A DNA stretch of 64,000 bases from NCBI RefSeq assembly GCF_000379105.1, contig NZ_KB900609.1, positions 6,161,866 through 6,225,865 of the forward strand. The letters run 5' to 3'. This stretch comes from Methylobacterium sp. WSM2598. GTDB taxonomy: Bacteria; Pseudomonadota; Alphaproteobacteria; Rhizobiales; Beijerinckiaceae. Below the pieces are notes generated by a model that worked only from the letters and a program-made list of their open reading frames with translations, had not been told where the DNA came from and ran no database searches. The position numbers and the translations under genes were made by a program. Shown here one piece after another: positions 8,607-18,334 of this stretch (positions are counted from its first letter, which is position 1; every line of letters begins with the position of its first letter).

Positions 8607-9671
8607 ATGACCCATTCGGCACTGGTGGTCGGCGCCAGCGGCATCGTCGGCAGCAACCTCGCGCGGCACCTCCTCGGCGAGGGCTGGTCGGTGGCGGGCC
8701 TCGCCCGCCATCCGCCGGGCGAGATCGCGGGGCTGCGCCCCGTCGCCGCCGACCTCCTCGACCCGCGCGGCCTCGCGGCGGCGGTGGCGGATCTGCGCCC
8801 GAGCCACGTCTTCTTCGCCACCTGGTTGCGGCAGGCGACCGAGGCCGAGAATATCCGGGTCAACGCCGCGATGATCCGCCACCTCCTCGACGCGCTGCGC
8901 CCCGCGGGGGGCCTGCGGCACGTCGCCCTCGTCACCGGCCTCAAGCACTATCTCGGCCCGTTCGAGTCCTACGGGACGGGCCGGCTGCCGCCGACGCCCT
9001 TCCGGGAGGAGCAGCCGCGGCTTCCCGTCGAGAATTTCTATTACGCGCAGGAGGACGAGGTCTTCGCCGCCGCCGCGCGGGACGGGTTCGGCTGGAGCGT
9101 GCACCGGCCGCACACGATCATCGGCTTCGCCCTCGGCAACGCCATGAACATGGGCGTGACGCTCGCGGTCACCGCCACGCTCTGCCGCGAGACCGGCCGC
9201 CCCTTCGTCTTCCCGGGCTCGGCCGCGCAGTGGAACGGGCTCACCGACGTGACCGACGCCCGGCTGCTCGCCCGTCACCTCGCCTGGGCCGCCACGAACC
9301 CGGCCGCCCGCGACCAAGCCTTCAACGTCGTGAACGGCGACGTCTTCCGCTGGAGCTGGATGTGGGAGCGCATCGCCGGCTGGTTCGGGATCGCGCCGGC
9401 GCCCTTCCCCGGCGAGGTCACGCCCCTCGCCCGCCAGCTCGCCGATGCGGGCCCGCTCTGGGCCGAGATCGCCCGCCGGCACGACCTCGTCGAGCCGGAT
9501 CTCGGGCGGCTGGCCTCGGCCTGGCACACGGATGCCGATCTCGGCCGGCCGATCGAGGTCGTGACCGACATGGCGAAGAGCCGCCGCCTCGGCTTCCTCG
9601 ACTACCAGCCGAGCGACGACTCCTTCTTCGACCTCTTCGCGGCCCTGCGGCGGGCGCGGGTGATCCCGTGA
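8607..9671 (+). CDS. Extended SDR, PRISE-like NAD(P)-dependent reductase
   Basis: 354 aa short-chain dehydrogenase/reductase of the extended type. N-terminal Rossmann motif ALVVGASGIVGSNLARHLL, then VALVTGLKHYLGPFE, NFYYAQEDEVF and WSVHRPHTIIGF, which together are the hallmark blocks of the PRISE group (progesterone 5-beta-reductase/iridoid synthase-like; the active-site Tyr is in NFYY). Bacterial members reduce activated C=C bonds of enones in vitro; the natural substrate is unknown. ATG at 8607 has AGGAT before it and gives the Rossmann motif at residue 7; the 12 codons upstream are dispensable. Its stop codon TGA opens a degenerate palindrome shared with mutL. Confidence 0.85.
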   Translation: MTHSALVVGASGIVGSNLARHLLGEGWSVAGLARHPPGEIAGLRPVAADLLDPRGLAAAVADLRPSHVFFATWLRQATEAENIRVNAAMIRHLLDALRPAGGLRHVALVTGLKHYLGPFESYGTGRLPPTPFREEQPRLPVENFYYAQEDEVFAAAARDGFGWSVHRPHTIIGFALGNAMNMGVTLAVTATLCRETGRPFVFPGSAAQWNGLTDVTDARLLARHLAWAATNPAARDQAFNVVNGDVFRWSWMWERIAGWFGIAPAPFPGEVTPLARQLADAGPLWAEIARRHDLVEPDLGRLASAWHTDADLGRPIEVVTDMAKSRRLGFLDYQPSDDSFFDLFAALRRARVIP

Positions 9672-9735
9672 TCCGAGATCCGACGGATTGCGTCGCCATG
9701 CGGATGTCGGCGTCGCTCACGCGCCGCGCGGATCA
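9669..9735. repeat. Dispersed repeat, family B copy 1, between convergent genes
   Basis: The whole gap between the SDR and mutL stops is repeat-like. It begins TGATCCGAGATCCG on the SDR stop codon (a degenerate family A start) and contains ATGCGGATGTCGGCGTCGCT with trailing CGCGCCGCGC, which recurs at 24977-25008 and, inverted, at 39441-39473. Both flanking genes use stop codons that lie in TGATCC. Confidence 0.65.
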
Positions 9736-11694
9736 GCGCCGCCCGAACAAGCGCTCGATGTCGTGGAGCTTCAACTCCACGTAGGTCGGGCGGCCGTGGT
9801 TGCACTGGCCCGACAGGGGCGTCGCCTCCATCTCGCGCAGGAGCGCGTTCATCTCCTCGGGCCGCAGGCGCCGCCCGGCCCGGATCGAGCCGTGGCAGCT
9901 CATCCGCGACAGCACCGCGTCGAGGCGGCGCGCCAGCGGGTCGGCGCCGCCCTCCTGCAGCACGTCGACCACGTCGGTGAGCAGCGCCCGCACGCCGCCC
10001 CCGGCCAGAGCCGCCGGCACCTCGCGCACCAGCACCGCCCCGTGCCCGAAACCCTCGAGCACCAGGCCGAGCGCCGCGAGGTCCTCGGCCGCCTCGGCGA
10101 GGCGGTCGGCCTCGGCGGGGTCGAGTTCCACCACCTCGGGGATCAGCAGGAGCTGGCGGGCGATGCCGCCCGCTTCACGCTCGCGCTTGAGGCGCTCGTA
10201 GACGAGGCGCTCATGGGCCGCGTGCTGGTCGACGATGACGATGCCGTCCCTCGTCTGCGCCACGATGTAGGTCTCGTGCAGCTGCGCCCGGGCGGCCCCG
10301 AGGGGATGGGCGGGGGTCTCCGGCGCGGGCGGCCGGGCCTCGGCGGCGGGCGGCAGCGCCTCGGCGGCGAAGCTCGCCTGGGCGGCCTCCGCGAAGCCGG
10401 GCGGCGGCCCGGCCTGCGCGCCGAAGGGCTCCCGACCGTCGGGGCTCGGGCCCGGCCCGTCCTGGGCGAAGGCCTCGGCCCGGCCGCCGCGCGGCGGATC
10501 CGACCGGCGGGCGTCGGGGGACGCGCTGCGGGCCGCCAGCGGCGCCCGCATCGGCAGCGGCGCCTGCATCGGCAGCGGCGCTTGCATCGGCAGCGGCGCT
10601 TGCATCGGCAGCGGCGTCTGGGCCGGCCGCAGGCTCTCCAGGGTCCTGGCCGCGACGCTGGCGGCGCTGCGCCCGCCCTCGCGGCGCAGCGCCTCGTGGA
10701 TCGCGCTGACGATCAGGCCGCGCACCAGTCCCGGCTCGCGGAAGCGCACCTCGGTCTTGGCCGGGTGCACGTTCACGTCGACTTGCGTCGGGTCGCAGGT
10801 GAGGGCGAGCGCCAGCACCGGGTGGCGGTCGGAGGCCATCACGTCCGCGTAGGCGCCGCGCACGGCGCCGAGGAGCAGGCGGTCGCGCACGGGCCGGCCA
10901 TTGACCACGAAATGCATGTGGGTCGCCGCCGCCCGGTGGAAGGTCGGCAGGCCGACATGGCCGTCGAGGGCGAAGCCCTCCCGCTCCAGGCTGAGCGGCG
11001 CGGAATTCTCGGCGAAGTCCGGGCCGAGCACGGCCGCGAGGCGCCGGAGCCAGGAGCCCGGCCCGGTCTCGGCCGGCAGCACGAAGCCGCCTCCGCCGCT
11101 CTCGCCCCGCAGGGTGAAGCGGATCTGCGGGTGGGCGACGGCGAGGCGCCGCAGGATCTCCGCCACGGCGCCGGCCTCGGCGCGGTCGGATTTCAGGAAT
11201 TTCAGCCGCGCCGGCGTGGCGGCGAAGAGGTCCGTGACCTCGACCCGGGTGCCGCGCTCGGCCGCGACCGGCCGCACCGGCCCCCTGATCCCCGCATCGA
11301 CCACCAGGCCGTGGCCGCTCGCGGCCTCCGCCGTGCGCGAGACCAGGGAGAGCCGCGCCACGGCGCCGATCGAGGGCAGGGCCTCGCCGCGGAAGCCGAG
11401 CGTGTCGATGCGGTCGAGGTCGCCGTCCGGCAGCTTCGAGGTGGCGTGGCGCTCGACCGCGAGGGCGAGATCCTCCGCGCTCATGCCGATGCCGTCGTCG
11501 ACGACCCGGATCAGGCGGCGCCCCCCGGCCTGGATCGTGACCTCGATGCTGGTGGCGCCGGCATCGATGGCGTTCTCGACCAGTTCCTTGACGGCGGCAG
11601 CGGGCCGCTCGACCACCTCGCCGGCCGCGATGCGGTCGACGAGGACCGGATCGAGGCGGCGGACGACCGGGCGGGCGGGGGGCGCGGCGAGCAT
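9733..11694 (-). CDS. mutL: DNA mismatch repair protein MutL
   Basis: 653 aa GHKL ATPase that links MutS mismatch recognition to strand excision. The N-terminal ATPase motifs are intact: RIAAGEVVERPAAAVKELVENAIDAG, VVDDGIGM and HATSKL, then TLGFRGEALPSIGAVARL. The C-terminal dimerisation domain ends GQCNHGRPTYVELKLHDIERLFGRR. I do not see the DQHA-x2-E-x4-E endonuclease motif spelled in full; VDQHAAHERLVYERL is its form in this protein, so endonuclease activity is plausible. The interdomain linker contains an in-frame 18-bp tandem repeat (10549-10620) coding for PMQAPL units. Convergent with the SDR gene. Confidence 0.97.
   Translation of the reverse strand: MLAAPPARPVVRRLDPVLVDRIAAGEVVERPAAAVKELVENAIDAGATSIEVTIQAGGRRLIRVVDDGIGMSAEDLALAVERHATSKLPDGDLDRIDTLGFRGEALPSIGAVARLSLVSRTAEAASGHGLVVDAGIRGPVRPVAAERGTRVEVTDLFAATPARLKFLKSDRAEAGAVAEILRRLAVAHPQIRFTLRGESGGGGFVLPAETGPGSWLRRLAAVLGPDFAENSAPLSLEREGFALDGHVGLPTFHRAAATHMHFVVNGRPVRDRLLLGAVRGAYADVMASDRHPVLALALTCDPTQVDVNVHPAKTEVRFREPGLVRGLIVSAIHEALRREGGRSAASVAARTLESLRPAQTPLPMQAPLPMQAPLPMQAPLPMRAPLAARSASPDARRSDPPRGGRAEAFAQDGPGPSPDGREPFGAQAGPPPGFAEAAQASFAAEALPPAAEARPPAPETPAHPLGAARAQLHETYIVAQTRDGIVIVDQHAAHERLVYERLKREREAGGIARQLLLIPEVVELDPAEADRLAEAAEDLAALGLVLEGFGHGAVLVREVPAALAGGGVRALLTDVVDVLQEGGADPLARRLDAVLSRMSCHGSIRAGRRLRPEEMNALLREMEATPLSGQCNHGRPTYVELKLHDIERLFGRR
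10549..10620. repeat. 18-bp tandem repeat (x4) inside mutL
   Basis: Four units of CATCGGCAGCGGCGCYTG, differing at one or two positions, in the region coding for the MutL linker. Eighteen bases equal six codons, so unit gain or loss keeps the frame and only changes linker length. Confidence 0.9.
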
Positions 11695-11774
11695 GAGCGG
11701 AATATAGGCATGCGGGCGGCCGCGCGCGACCGCCGCCCGGCGGTCCGGCGACGGGGGAGCCGCGATCGCCCGCC

Positions 11775-13076
11775 TCAGCTCGCCTCGTCGGGCTCCGGCC
11801 CGCGGGTCAGGTCGAGCGGCCCCTTGCGCAGCGGGCGCTCGGGCGGCTTCAGGGTCAGCGTCCCGCCGCTGCGGGCCGCCTCGTAGATCGCCTCCATCAG
11901 GAGGTGGTCCTGCAAACCCTCCTCCCCGGGCGTGTGCGGCGTGCGGTTCTCGCGCACGCAGGTCGCCATGTGGTCGATCTCGCGGGCGAACTGGTTGTGG
12001 ACCGGCAGCGCGCGCTCCTCGCGGGCCTCCGCGCGGCCCTCGCGATGGTGGAGGATCAGGCGCTGGCCCTCATACGCGAAGGCGTTCTCGAGGGTGATCG
12101 CCCCGGTTTCGCCCTGGACCGAGAGGCGGCGGGTCTCGTGGGCGCCGTAGCTCGTCGTGCATTGCGCGATCACGCCCGACGGGAAGCGCAGGGTGAAGGC
12201 CACCGTCTCCTCGACCTCGCGGTAGAGGGGATCGTCCGGCGGCGAGTGGATCTGCGCCTGGACCGAGACCGGCTCCTCGCCGGTGAGCGCCCGCACCCCG
12301 TTGAGGCAGTAGAGGCCGATATCCGGCAGCGCCCCGCCGCCCGCCAGCGCCCGCCTGAGGCGCCACTGCTCGGGCAGGCTCATGGTCTGGGTGTTGATCG
12401 CCTCGATCAGCTTCGGCCGGCCGAGCGCGCCGCCGCGGGTGAGGCGCGTGACCTCGCGGTTGTGGGTCTCGTACTGGCAGCGATAGGCGATCATCAGCTT
12501 GACGCCGGCCGTGGCGCAGGCGTCGATCATGGTGCGGGCCTCGGCCGAGGAGGCCGCCATCGGCTTCTCGCACAGGACGTGCTTGCCGGCCGCGGCGGCG
12601 GCCAGCACGTGGTCGCGGTGGAGCCCGTTCGGCGTCACCACGTAGACCACCTGCACCTCGGGATTGGCCCGCAGCGCCGCGAACCCGTCATAGCCGTGGA
12701 CGGCTTCGGGCCGGACGCCGTACTGGGCCGCGACGAGCTTGGCCTTGTCGGGGCTGCCCGAGACCAGCGCCACCAGCCGCGCCTTCCGGGTCTCGCCGAA
12801 GGCCGGCAGGATCTCCTCCAGGCTGAGCCGCCCGAGGCCGACCACCGCGAATCCGACCCGCTCGGCGGGCGGCAGCGGCGCGGGCGGCGGTGCGCCCGGC
12901 CGGTCGGAGGGCCCGCGCCAGTTCGGGAAGGTGACGCGGCCGTTCTCCACCCGGCCCGTATCGACGGGGACTTCGGCGCCCTGCGCGCCGCCCATCGCGG
13001 CGAGCGTCGCGCCCCCGGCCAGCATCAGGGTTCGGCGCGAGAGGAGGGTCAGGTCGTCCGGCATGCGGCTCGCCAT
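11775..13076 (-). CDS. Tat-exported Gfo/Idh/MocA-family oxidoreductase (GFOR-like)
   Basis: 433 aa. A twin-arginine signal (LLSRRTLMLAGGATLAAMGGAQGA) precedes a Pro-rich spacer and an NAD(P)-binding domain (VGFAVVGLGRLSLEEILPAF), then CEKPMAAS, the EKP motif of the family, and the GFO_IDH_MocA C-terminal domain (GALPDIGLYCLNGVRALTGEEP). The layout matches glucose-fructose oxidoreductase-like enzymes, which carry bound NADP in the periplasm and oxidise sugars. Two ATG codons (13076, 13064) precede the Tat signal and neither has a clear Shine-Dalgarno; either is possible. Single gene, no obvious operon partner. Confidence 0.87.
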   Translation of the reverse strand: MASRMPDDLTLLSRRTLMLAGGATLAAMGGAQGAEVPVDTGRVENGRVTFPNWRGPSDRPGAPPPAPLPPAERVGFAVVGLGRLSLEEILPAFGETRKARLVALVSGSPDKAKLVAAQYGVRPEAVHGYDGFAALRANPEVQVVYVVTPNGLHRDHVLAAAAAGKHVLCEKPMAASSAEARTMIDACATAGVKLMIAYRCQYETHNREVTRLTRGGALGRPKLIEAINTQTMSLPEQWRLRRALAGGGALPDIGLYCLNGVRALTGEEPVSVQAQIHSPPDDPLYREVEETVAFTLRFPSGVIAQCTTSYGAHETRRLSVQGETGAITLENAFAYEGQRLILHHREGRAEAREERALPVHNQFAREIDHMATCVRENRTPHTPGEEGLQDHLLMEAIYEAARSGGTLTLKPPERPLRKGPLDLTRGPEPDEAS

Positions 13077-13152
13077 GGTGGTTGCGGGATCGGCGGCCAA
13101 CGTCCCCCCGACGGGCGCGGTTCCGGCCGCGCGGAGCGCCGCTCCGGACGCG

Positions 13153-13180
13153 CGAAGGACCGCCCGGGGGCGGTCCTTCG
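13153..13180. repeat. Perfect 13-bp-arm palindrome
   Basis: Arms CGAAGGACCGCCC / GGGCGGTCCTTCG separated by two bases. The GAAGGACCGC core recurs in part at 13228-13236 (CGAAGGACCGC), bracketing a family C repeat. It may act as a terminator for minus-strand transcripts entering from 13311 or be part of a compound repeat. Confidence 0.7.
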
Positions 13181-13187
13181 GTCCTGA

Positions 13188-13228
13188 GCATCATGCGCCG
13201 GAGCGGTCACCTTTTCGGCGGCGAACCG
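13188..13228. repeat. Dispersed repeat, family C copy 1
   Basis: About 41 bp beginning GCATCATGCGCCGGAGCGG and ending TTCGGCGGCGAACCG. The reverse complement of 43727-43773 matches it at most positions. Found by eye. Confidence 0.6.
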
Positions 13229-13268
13229 AAGGACCGCGTCAGCGAAAATGTTGCAAGAACAAGAGCTG

Positions 13269-13295
13269 AGCGGAGTTGCCGGGCGCAACTCCGCT
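13269..13295 (-). terminator. Intrinsic-terminator-like hairpin after the small cysteine protein gene
   Basis: Perfect 11-base arms AGCGGAGTTGC / GCAACTCCGCT around a 5-base loop, 15 bases beyond the stop at 13311 on the minus strand and followed on that strand by CTTGTTCTTGC. A moderate T-rich tail supports termination. Confidence 0.6.
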
Positions 13296-13310
13296 TCGCG
13301 GGCGGGCGGC

Positions 13311-13523
13311 CTACTCGCCGGCCATCATCTGGGGCGAGTAGTGGCCGCACCAGTCGGAGGCCGAGACGACCGGCCAGAGGCCGTGCCCCTGCGGCTCGGG
13401 CTGGCTCACCGGCGGGTTGAAGCGGCACAGGCCCTCGTCGCCCTGGGGCCGGCCCGCATTGAGCTTGCGGGTGTCGTAGTAGCGGCAGCTCTGGCAGGCC
13501 ATGCCGGTCTCGAAACTCGCCAT
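13311..13523 (-). CDS. Small conserved-type protein with four cysteines (CxxC...C...C)
   Basis: 70 aa. Reads MASFETGMACQSCRYYDTRK, then GLCRFNPPVS and DWCGHYSPQM. Four cysteines are arranged CxxC (near residue 10), C (near 33) and C (near 59), which suggests a small zinc- or iron-sulfur-binding site. The ATG at 13523 is preferred over 13529 because GGAG then stands 6 bases upstream. It is divergent from the SOS-controlled radical SAM gene, 139 bp apart, and followed by a good hairpin. No function assigned; the cysteine ligands are seen, metal binding is inferred. Confidence 0.7.
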   Translation of the reverse strand: MASFETGMACQSCRYYDTRKLNAGRPQGDEGLCRFNPPVSQPEPQGHGLWPVVSASDWCGHYSPQMMAGE

Positions 13524-13629
13524 CTGCATCTCCGTGATTGGAATTCTTCCAGAGAACGGACGCCGCGGCCGGCCGGTTCCGCGGCGCTGCGCGACCGCGC
13601 CCGCGGCGCGGGCGCCAAAAGGTCGCCTT

Positions 13630-13644
13630 GAACAAACAGGGAAC
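13630..13644 (+). promoter_or_regulatory. LexA (SOS) box GAAC-N7-GAAC overlapping a -35 element
   Basis: GAAC at 13630-13633 and GAAC at 13641-13644 are separated by exactly seven bases (AAACAGG), the alphaproteobacterial LexA consensus. The first GAAC is part of TTGAAC (13628-13633), a fair -35; 17 bases later CAGTCT (13651-13656) could be a weak -10, placing the start of transcription near the ATG at 13663, so the message may be leaderless. LexA binding here would block RNA polymerase. Confidence 0.8.
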
Positions 13645-13662
13645 AGCGCGCAGTCTCGGCGC

Positions 13663-14877
13663 ATGGACGACCGGCTCGCCAAGAAGCTCACCATCCTCGC
13701 CGACGCGGCGAAGTACGATGCCTCCTGCGCCTCCTCGGGGGCGCCGAAGCGCCGCGCGGCGGCCGGGGAACTCGGCTCGACGACGGGGGCGGGGATCTGC
13801 CACGCCTACACGCCGGACGGGCGCTGCGTCTCGCTGCTGAAGATCCTGCTTACCAATTACTGCCTGTTCGACTGCGCCTATTGCGTGAACCGGCGCTCCT
13901 CGAACGTGCGGCGGGCCGCCTTCACGGTGGAGGAGGTGATCACCCTCACGGTGGAGTTCTACAAGCGCAACATGATCGAGGGGCTGTTCCTGTCCTCGGG
14001 GATCGTCCGCTCGCCCGACCACACGATGGAGCAGCTGATCCGGGCGGCGAAGGGCCTGCGCCAGCGGCACGGATTCCGCGGCTACATCCATCTCAAGACG
14101 ATCCCGGAGGCCAGCCCCTGGCTGATCGAGCAGGCGGGCCTCTACGCCGACCGGCTCTCGATCAACCTCGAACTCCCCACCGAGGCGAGCCTGGAGCGGC
14201 TCGCCCCCGAGAAGGACGGCGCCGCGATCGAGGCCGCGATGGGCCAGATGCGCGAGCGCATCGCGCAGGGCAGGGCGGAGAAGCGCCGCTACGCCCCGGC
14301 CGGGCAATCGACCCAGGTCATCGTCGGGGCCGATTCCTCGACCGACGCCGCCCTGATCCGCCGCAGCGCCGCCCTCTACGCCAGCCACGACCTGCGGCGC
14401 ATCTACTACTCGGCCTTCAGCCCGATCCCGGACGCCTCCGCGATCCTGCCGCCGCAGGCGCCGCCCCTCGCCCGCGAGCACCGGCTCTACCAGGCGGATT
14501 GGCTCCTGCGGTACTACGCCTTCGCCCCCGAGGAGGTGGCGGACGCCACCGAGGCGGGCATGCTCGCCCTCGACATCGACCCCAAACTCGCCTGGGCGCT
14601 CAAGCACCGCGAGCGGTTCCCCGTCGACGTCAACCGGGCCGACCGGGACTTGCTGCTGCGGGTGCCGGGCCTGGGCGTGCGGGCGGTGGACCGAATCGTG
14701 GCGGCGCGCCGCCACACCCGGCTTCGCCTCGCGGACGTGGCGCGGCTGACCTCGGGCCTGAAGCGCGCGCGGCCCTTCCTGATCGCCGCCGACCATGCCC
14801 CGACCCGGCTGACCGACCGGTCCGACCTGCGGGCGCGCCTCGCCGAGCCGCCGCGCCAGCTCTCCCTGTTCGGGTGA
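13663..14877 (+). CDS. Putative DNA modification/repair radical SAM protein
   Basis: 404 aa. Radical SAM cluster motif CX3CX2C at residues 67-74 (NYCLFDCAYC), within a family usually annotated as putative DNA modification/repair radical SAM protein. After the SAM barrel, residues about 323-350 form a helix-hairpin-helix DNA-binding motif (VNRADRDLLLRVPGLGVRAV). The last residues are QLSLFG, a short hydrophobic tail resembling clamp- or partner-binding peptides. The ATG at 13663 lies 18 bases past a LexA box and has no Shine-Dalgarno. UdgX follows after 4 bp; the two genes form a widely conserved pair. The repair reaction is not known to me. Confidence 0.88.
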   Translation: MDDRLAKKLTILADAAKYDASCASSGAPKRRAAAGELGSTTGAGICHAYTPDGRCVSLLKILLTNYCLFDCAYCVNRRSSNVRRAAFTVEEVITLTVEFYKRNMIEGLFLSSGIVRSPDHTMEQLIRAAKGLRQRHGFRGYIHLKTIPEASPWLIEQAGLYADRLSINLELPTEASLERLAPEKDGAAIEAAMGQMRERIAQGRAEKRRYAPAGQSTQVIVGADSSTDAALIRRSAALYASHDLRRIYYSAFSPIPDASAILPPQAPPLAREHRLYQADWLLRYYAFAPEEVADATEAGMLALDIDPKLAWALKHRERFPVDVNRADRDLLLRVPGLGVRAVDRIVAARRHTRLRLADVARLTSGLKRARPFLIAADHAPTRLTDRSDLRARLAEPPRQLSLFG

Positions 14878-14881
14878 GGCC

Positions 14882-16363
14882 GTGCGCAGCATCCCGCTGA
14901 GGCCCGGCGCCGACCTCGAAGGGTTCCGGGCCGCGGTGCGCCGCCTCGCGGCGGAGGAGTGCTCTCCCGAGGCGGTGACCTTCACGCAGGGCGGGGCCCC
15001 CGGCCTGTTCGGGCCCGAACCCGGCCTGTTCGGGGCCGAGCCCGGCCTGTTCGGGGCCGAGGCGGCGCGCGCGTCCGAGGAGGCCGGGCCGGCGCCCCCG
15101 CTCGCCCTGCCGCGGGCCGTGGCGGCGCTGGTGCCCGCGATCGTGCCCCACCGGGACGAGGCGCGCTACGCGCTGCTCTACCAGCTGATCTGGCGGGTGC
15201 GGCGGGGCGAGCGCCACCTCCCCGAGGTGGCGAGCGATCCCCTGGTCCACCGGCTGACGCGCATGCGCCGAGCGGTCGCGCGCGACCTGCACAAGATGCA
15301 CGCCTTCCTGCGCTTCCGGCGCGTGCCCGGCGAGGGAGAGCGGGAGCGCTTCGCCGCGTGGTTCGAGCCCGACCACCACATCCTGGAGGCGGCCGCGCCG
15401 TTCTTCGTGGCGCGCTTCCCGGGCTTCGACTGGTCGATCCTGACGCCCGAGGGCTCGGCCCACTGGGACGGCGCGCGCCTGCGCTTCGGCCCACCCGAGC
15501 GGCGCGAGGCGCTGCCCGCCGGCGACGCCTTCGAGGCCGGCTGGAGCGCCTATTACGCCAGCACCTTCAACCCGGCCCGGACCAACCTCGCGGCGATGCG
15601 GGCGGAGATGCCCAAGAAGTACTGGCGCAACCTGCCCGAGGCGGCGGCGATTCCCGACCTCGTGCGCAACGCGCGCCGCCGCGTCGCCGCGATGATCGAG
15701 AGGGAGCCCGCCATGCCGCGGAAACGCACGCCCACCCGCGCCCTCGACGCCATGGCGGCGCAGGGACCGGAGGATCTCGAGGCCCTGAACGCCCTGATCC
15801 GGCGCTCCGAACCGCTGGTGCCGGGGGCGACGCAGGCGGTGCTGGGCGAGGGACCGGTCGGCGCCGCGATCGCCTTCGTGGGCGAGCAGCCCGGGGACCA
15901 GGAGGACCGGCTGGGGCGGCCCTTCGTCGGCCCGGCGGGGCAGCTCCTCACCCGGGCGATGGAGGAGGCCGGCCTCGCGCGCGGTTCCTGCTATCTCACG
16001 AATGCGGTCAAGCACTTCAAGTTCGAGGAGCGCGGCAAGCGGCGCATCCACCAGAAGCCGACCGCCGGGGAGGTCGCGCATGGCCGCTGGTGGCTCGACC
16101 GGGAGCTCGGCTTCGTGCATCCGCGCCTCGTCGTCGCGCTCGGGGCGACGGCGGTGCTGGCGCTGACCGGCAAGGCGATCCCGATCACCCGGGCCCGCGG
16201 CCCGGCCCGGTTCGACGGCAAACCCTATGCGGGCTTCGTCACCGTGCACCCCTCCTACCTGCTGCGCCTGCCCGAGGAGGCGAAGGCCGAGGCCTATGCG
16301 GGTTTCGTGGACGATCTGCGCCGGGTGCGAATGCTGGCGCAGGACCTCGCCGGGGCGGCGTAG
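14882..16363 (+). CDS. DUF4130-UdgX fusion, uracil-DNA binding/crosslinking protein
   Basis: 493 aa with two parts. Residues about 1-270 form a DUF4130 domain (ARDLHKMHAFLRFR, PDHHILEAAAPFFVARF, YYASTFNPARTNLAAMRAEMPKKYW). Residues about 290-493 are a family 4-like uracil-DNA glycosylase: GEQPGDQEDRLGRPFVGPAGQLL, then the insertion KRRIHQKP that defines UdgX, then VTVHPSYLLR. In UdgX the His of that loop forms a covalent bond with the abasic sugar after uracil removal. A GTG start at 14882 follows the radical SAM stop by 4 bases. Near residue 40 a 21-bp tandem repeat codes for PGLFGAE units. SOS control through the upstream box is expected. Confidence 0.93.
   Translation: MRSIPLRPGADLEGFRAAVRRLAAEECSPEAVTFTQGGAPGLFGPEPGLFGAEPGLFGAEAARASEEAGPAPPLALPRAVAALVPAIVPHRDEARYALLYQLIWRVRRGERHLPEVASDPLVHRLTRMRRAVARDLHKMHAFLRFRRVPGEGERERFAAWFEPDHHILEAAAPFFVARFPGFDWSILTPEGSAHWDGARLRFGPPERREALPAGDAFEAGWSAYYASTFNPARTNLAAMRAEMPKKYWRNLPEAAAIPDLVRNARRRVAAMIEREPAMPRKRTPTRALDAMAAQGPEDLEALNALIRRSEPLVPGATQAVLGEGPVGAAIAFVGEQPGDQEDRLGRPFVGPAGQLLTRAMEEAGLARGSCYLTNAVKHFKFEERGKRRIHQKPTAGEVAHGRWWLDRELGFVHPRLVVALGATAVLALTGKAIPITRARGPARFDGKPYAGFVTVHPSYLLRLPEEAKAEAYAGFVDDLRRVRMLAQDLAGAA
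14999..15061. repeat. 21-bp tandem repeat (x3) in the UdgX gene
   Basis: Three units of CCCGGCCTGTTCGGGGCCGA plus one base, in frame, each coding for PGLFGAE or PGLFGPE. The LFG motif also ends the upstream radical SAM protein (QLSLFG). Confidence 0.85.
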
Positions 16364-16384
16364 GGGCGGAGCGCGACGCGCCCG

Positions 16385-16436
16385 GGGACTTGAGCCAGGG
16401 ACTTGCGCCAGGGACTTGGGCCAGGGACTTGCGCCG
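16385..16436. repeat. 13-bp tandem repeat (x4)
   Basis: Four contiguous 13-base units GGGACTTGMGCCA in the gap between the convergent UdgX and ABC exporter genes. Two forms (GAGCCA/GCGCCA/GGGCCA) differ at one base. Confidence 0.85.
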
Positions 16437-16570
16437 GTGTTCCGGCGCTGCGCGCGAAAGGGGCCGCGCACGCGACCGTCACGGGCCGGGATTGATGAAA
16501 CGGATGCGGACCGCCCTCGGAACCGGTTGCGGCCGCTCGCGATTCGCAGCTCGCCCTCGCGCCGCCCCGC

Positions 16571-18334
<1,764 letters not shown>

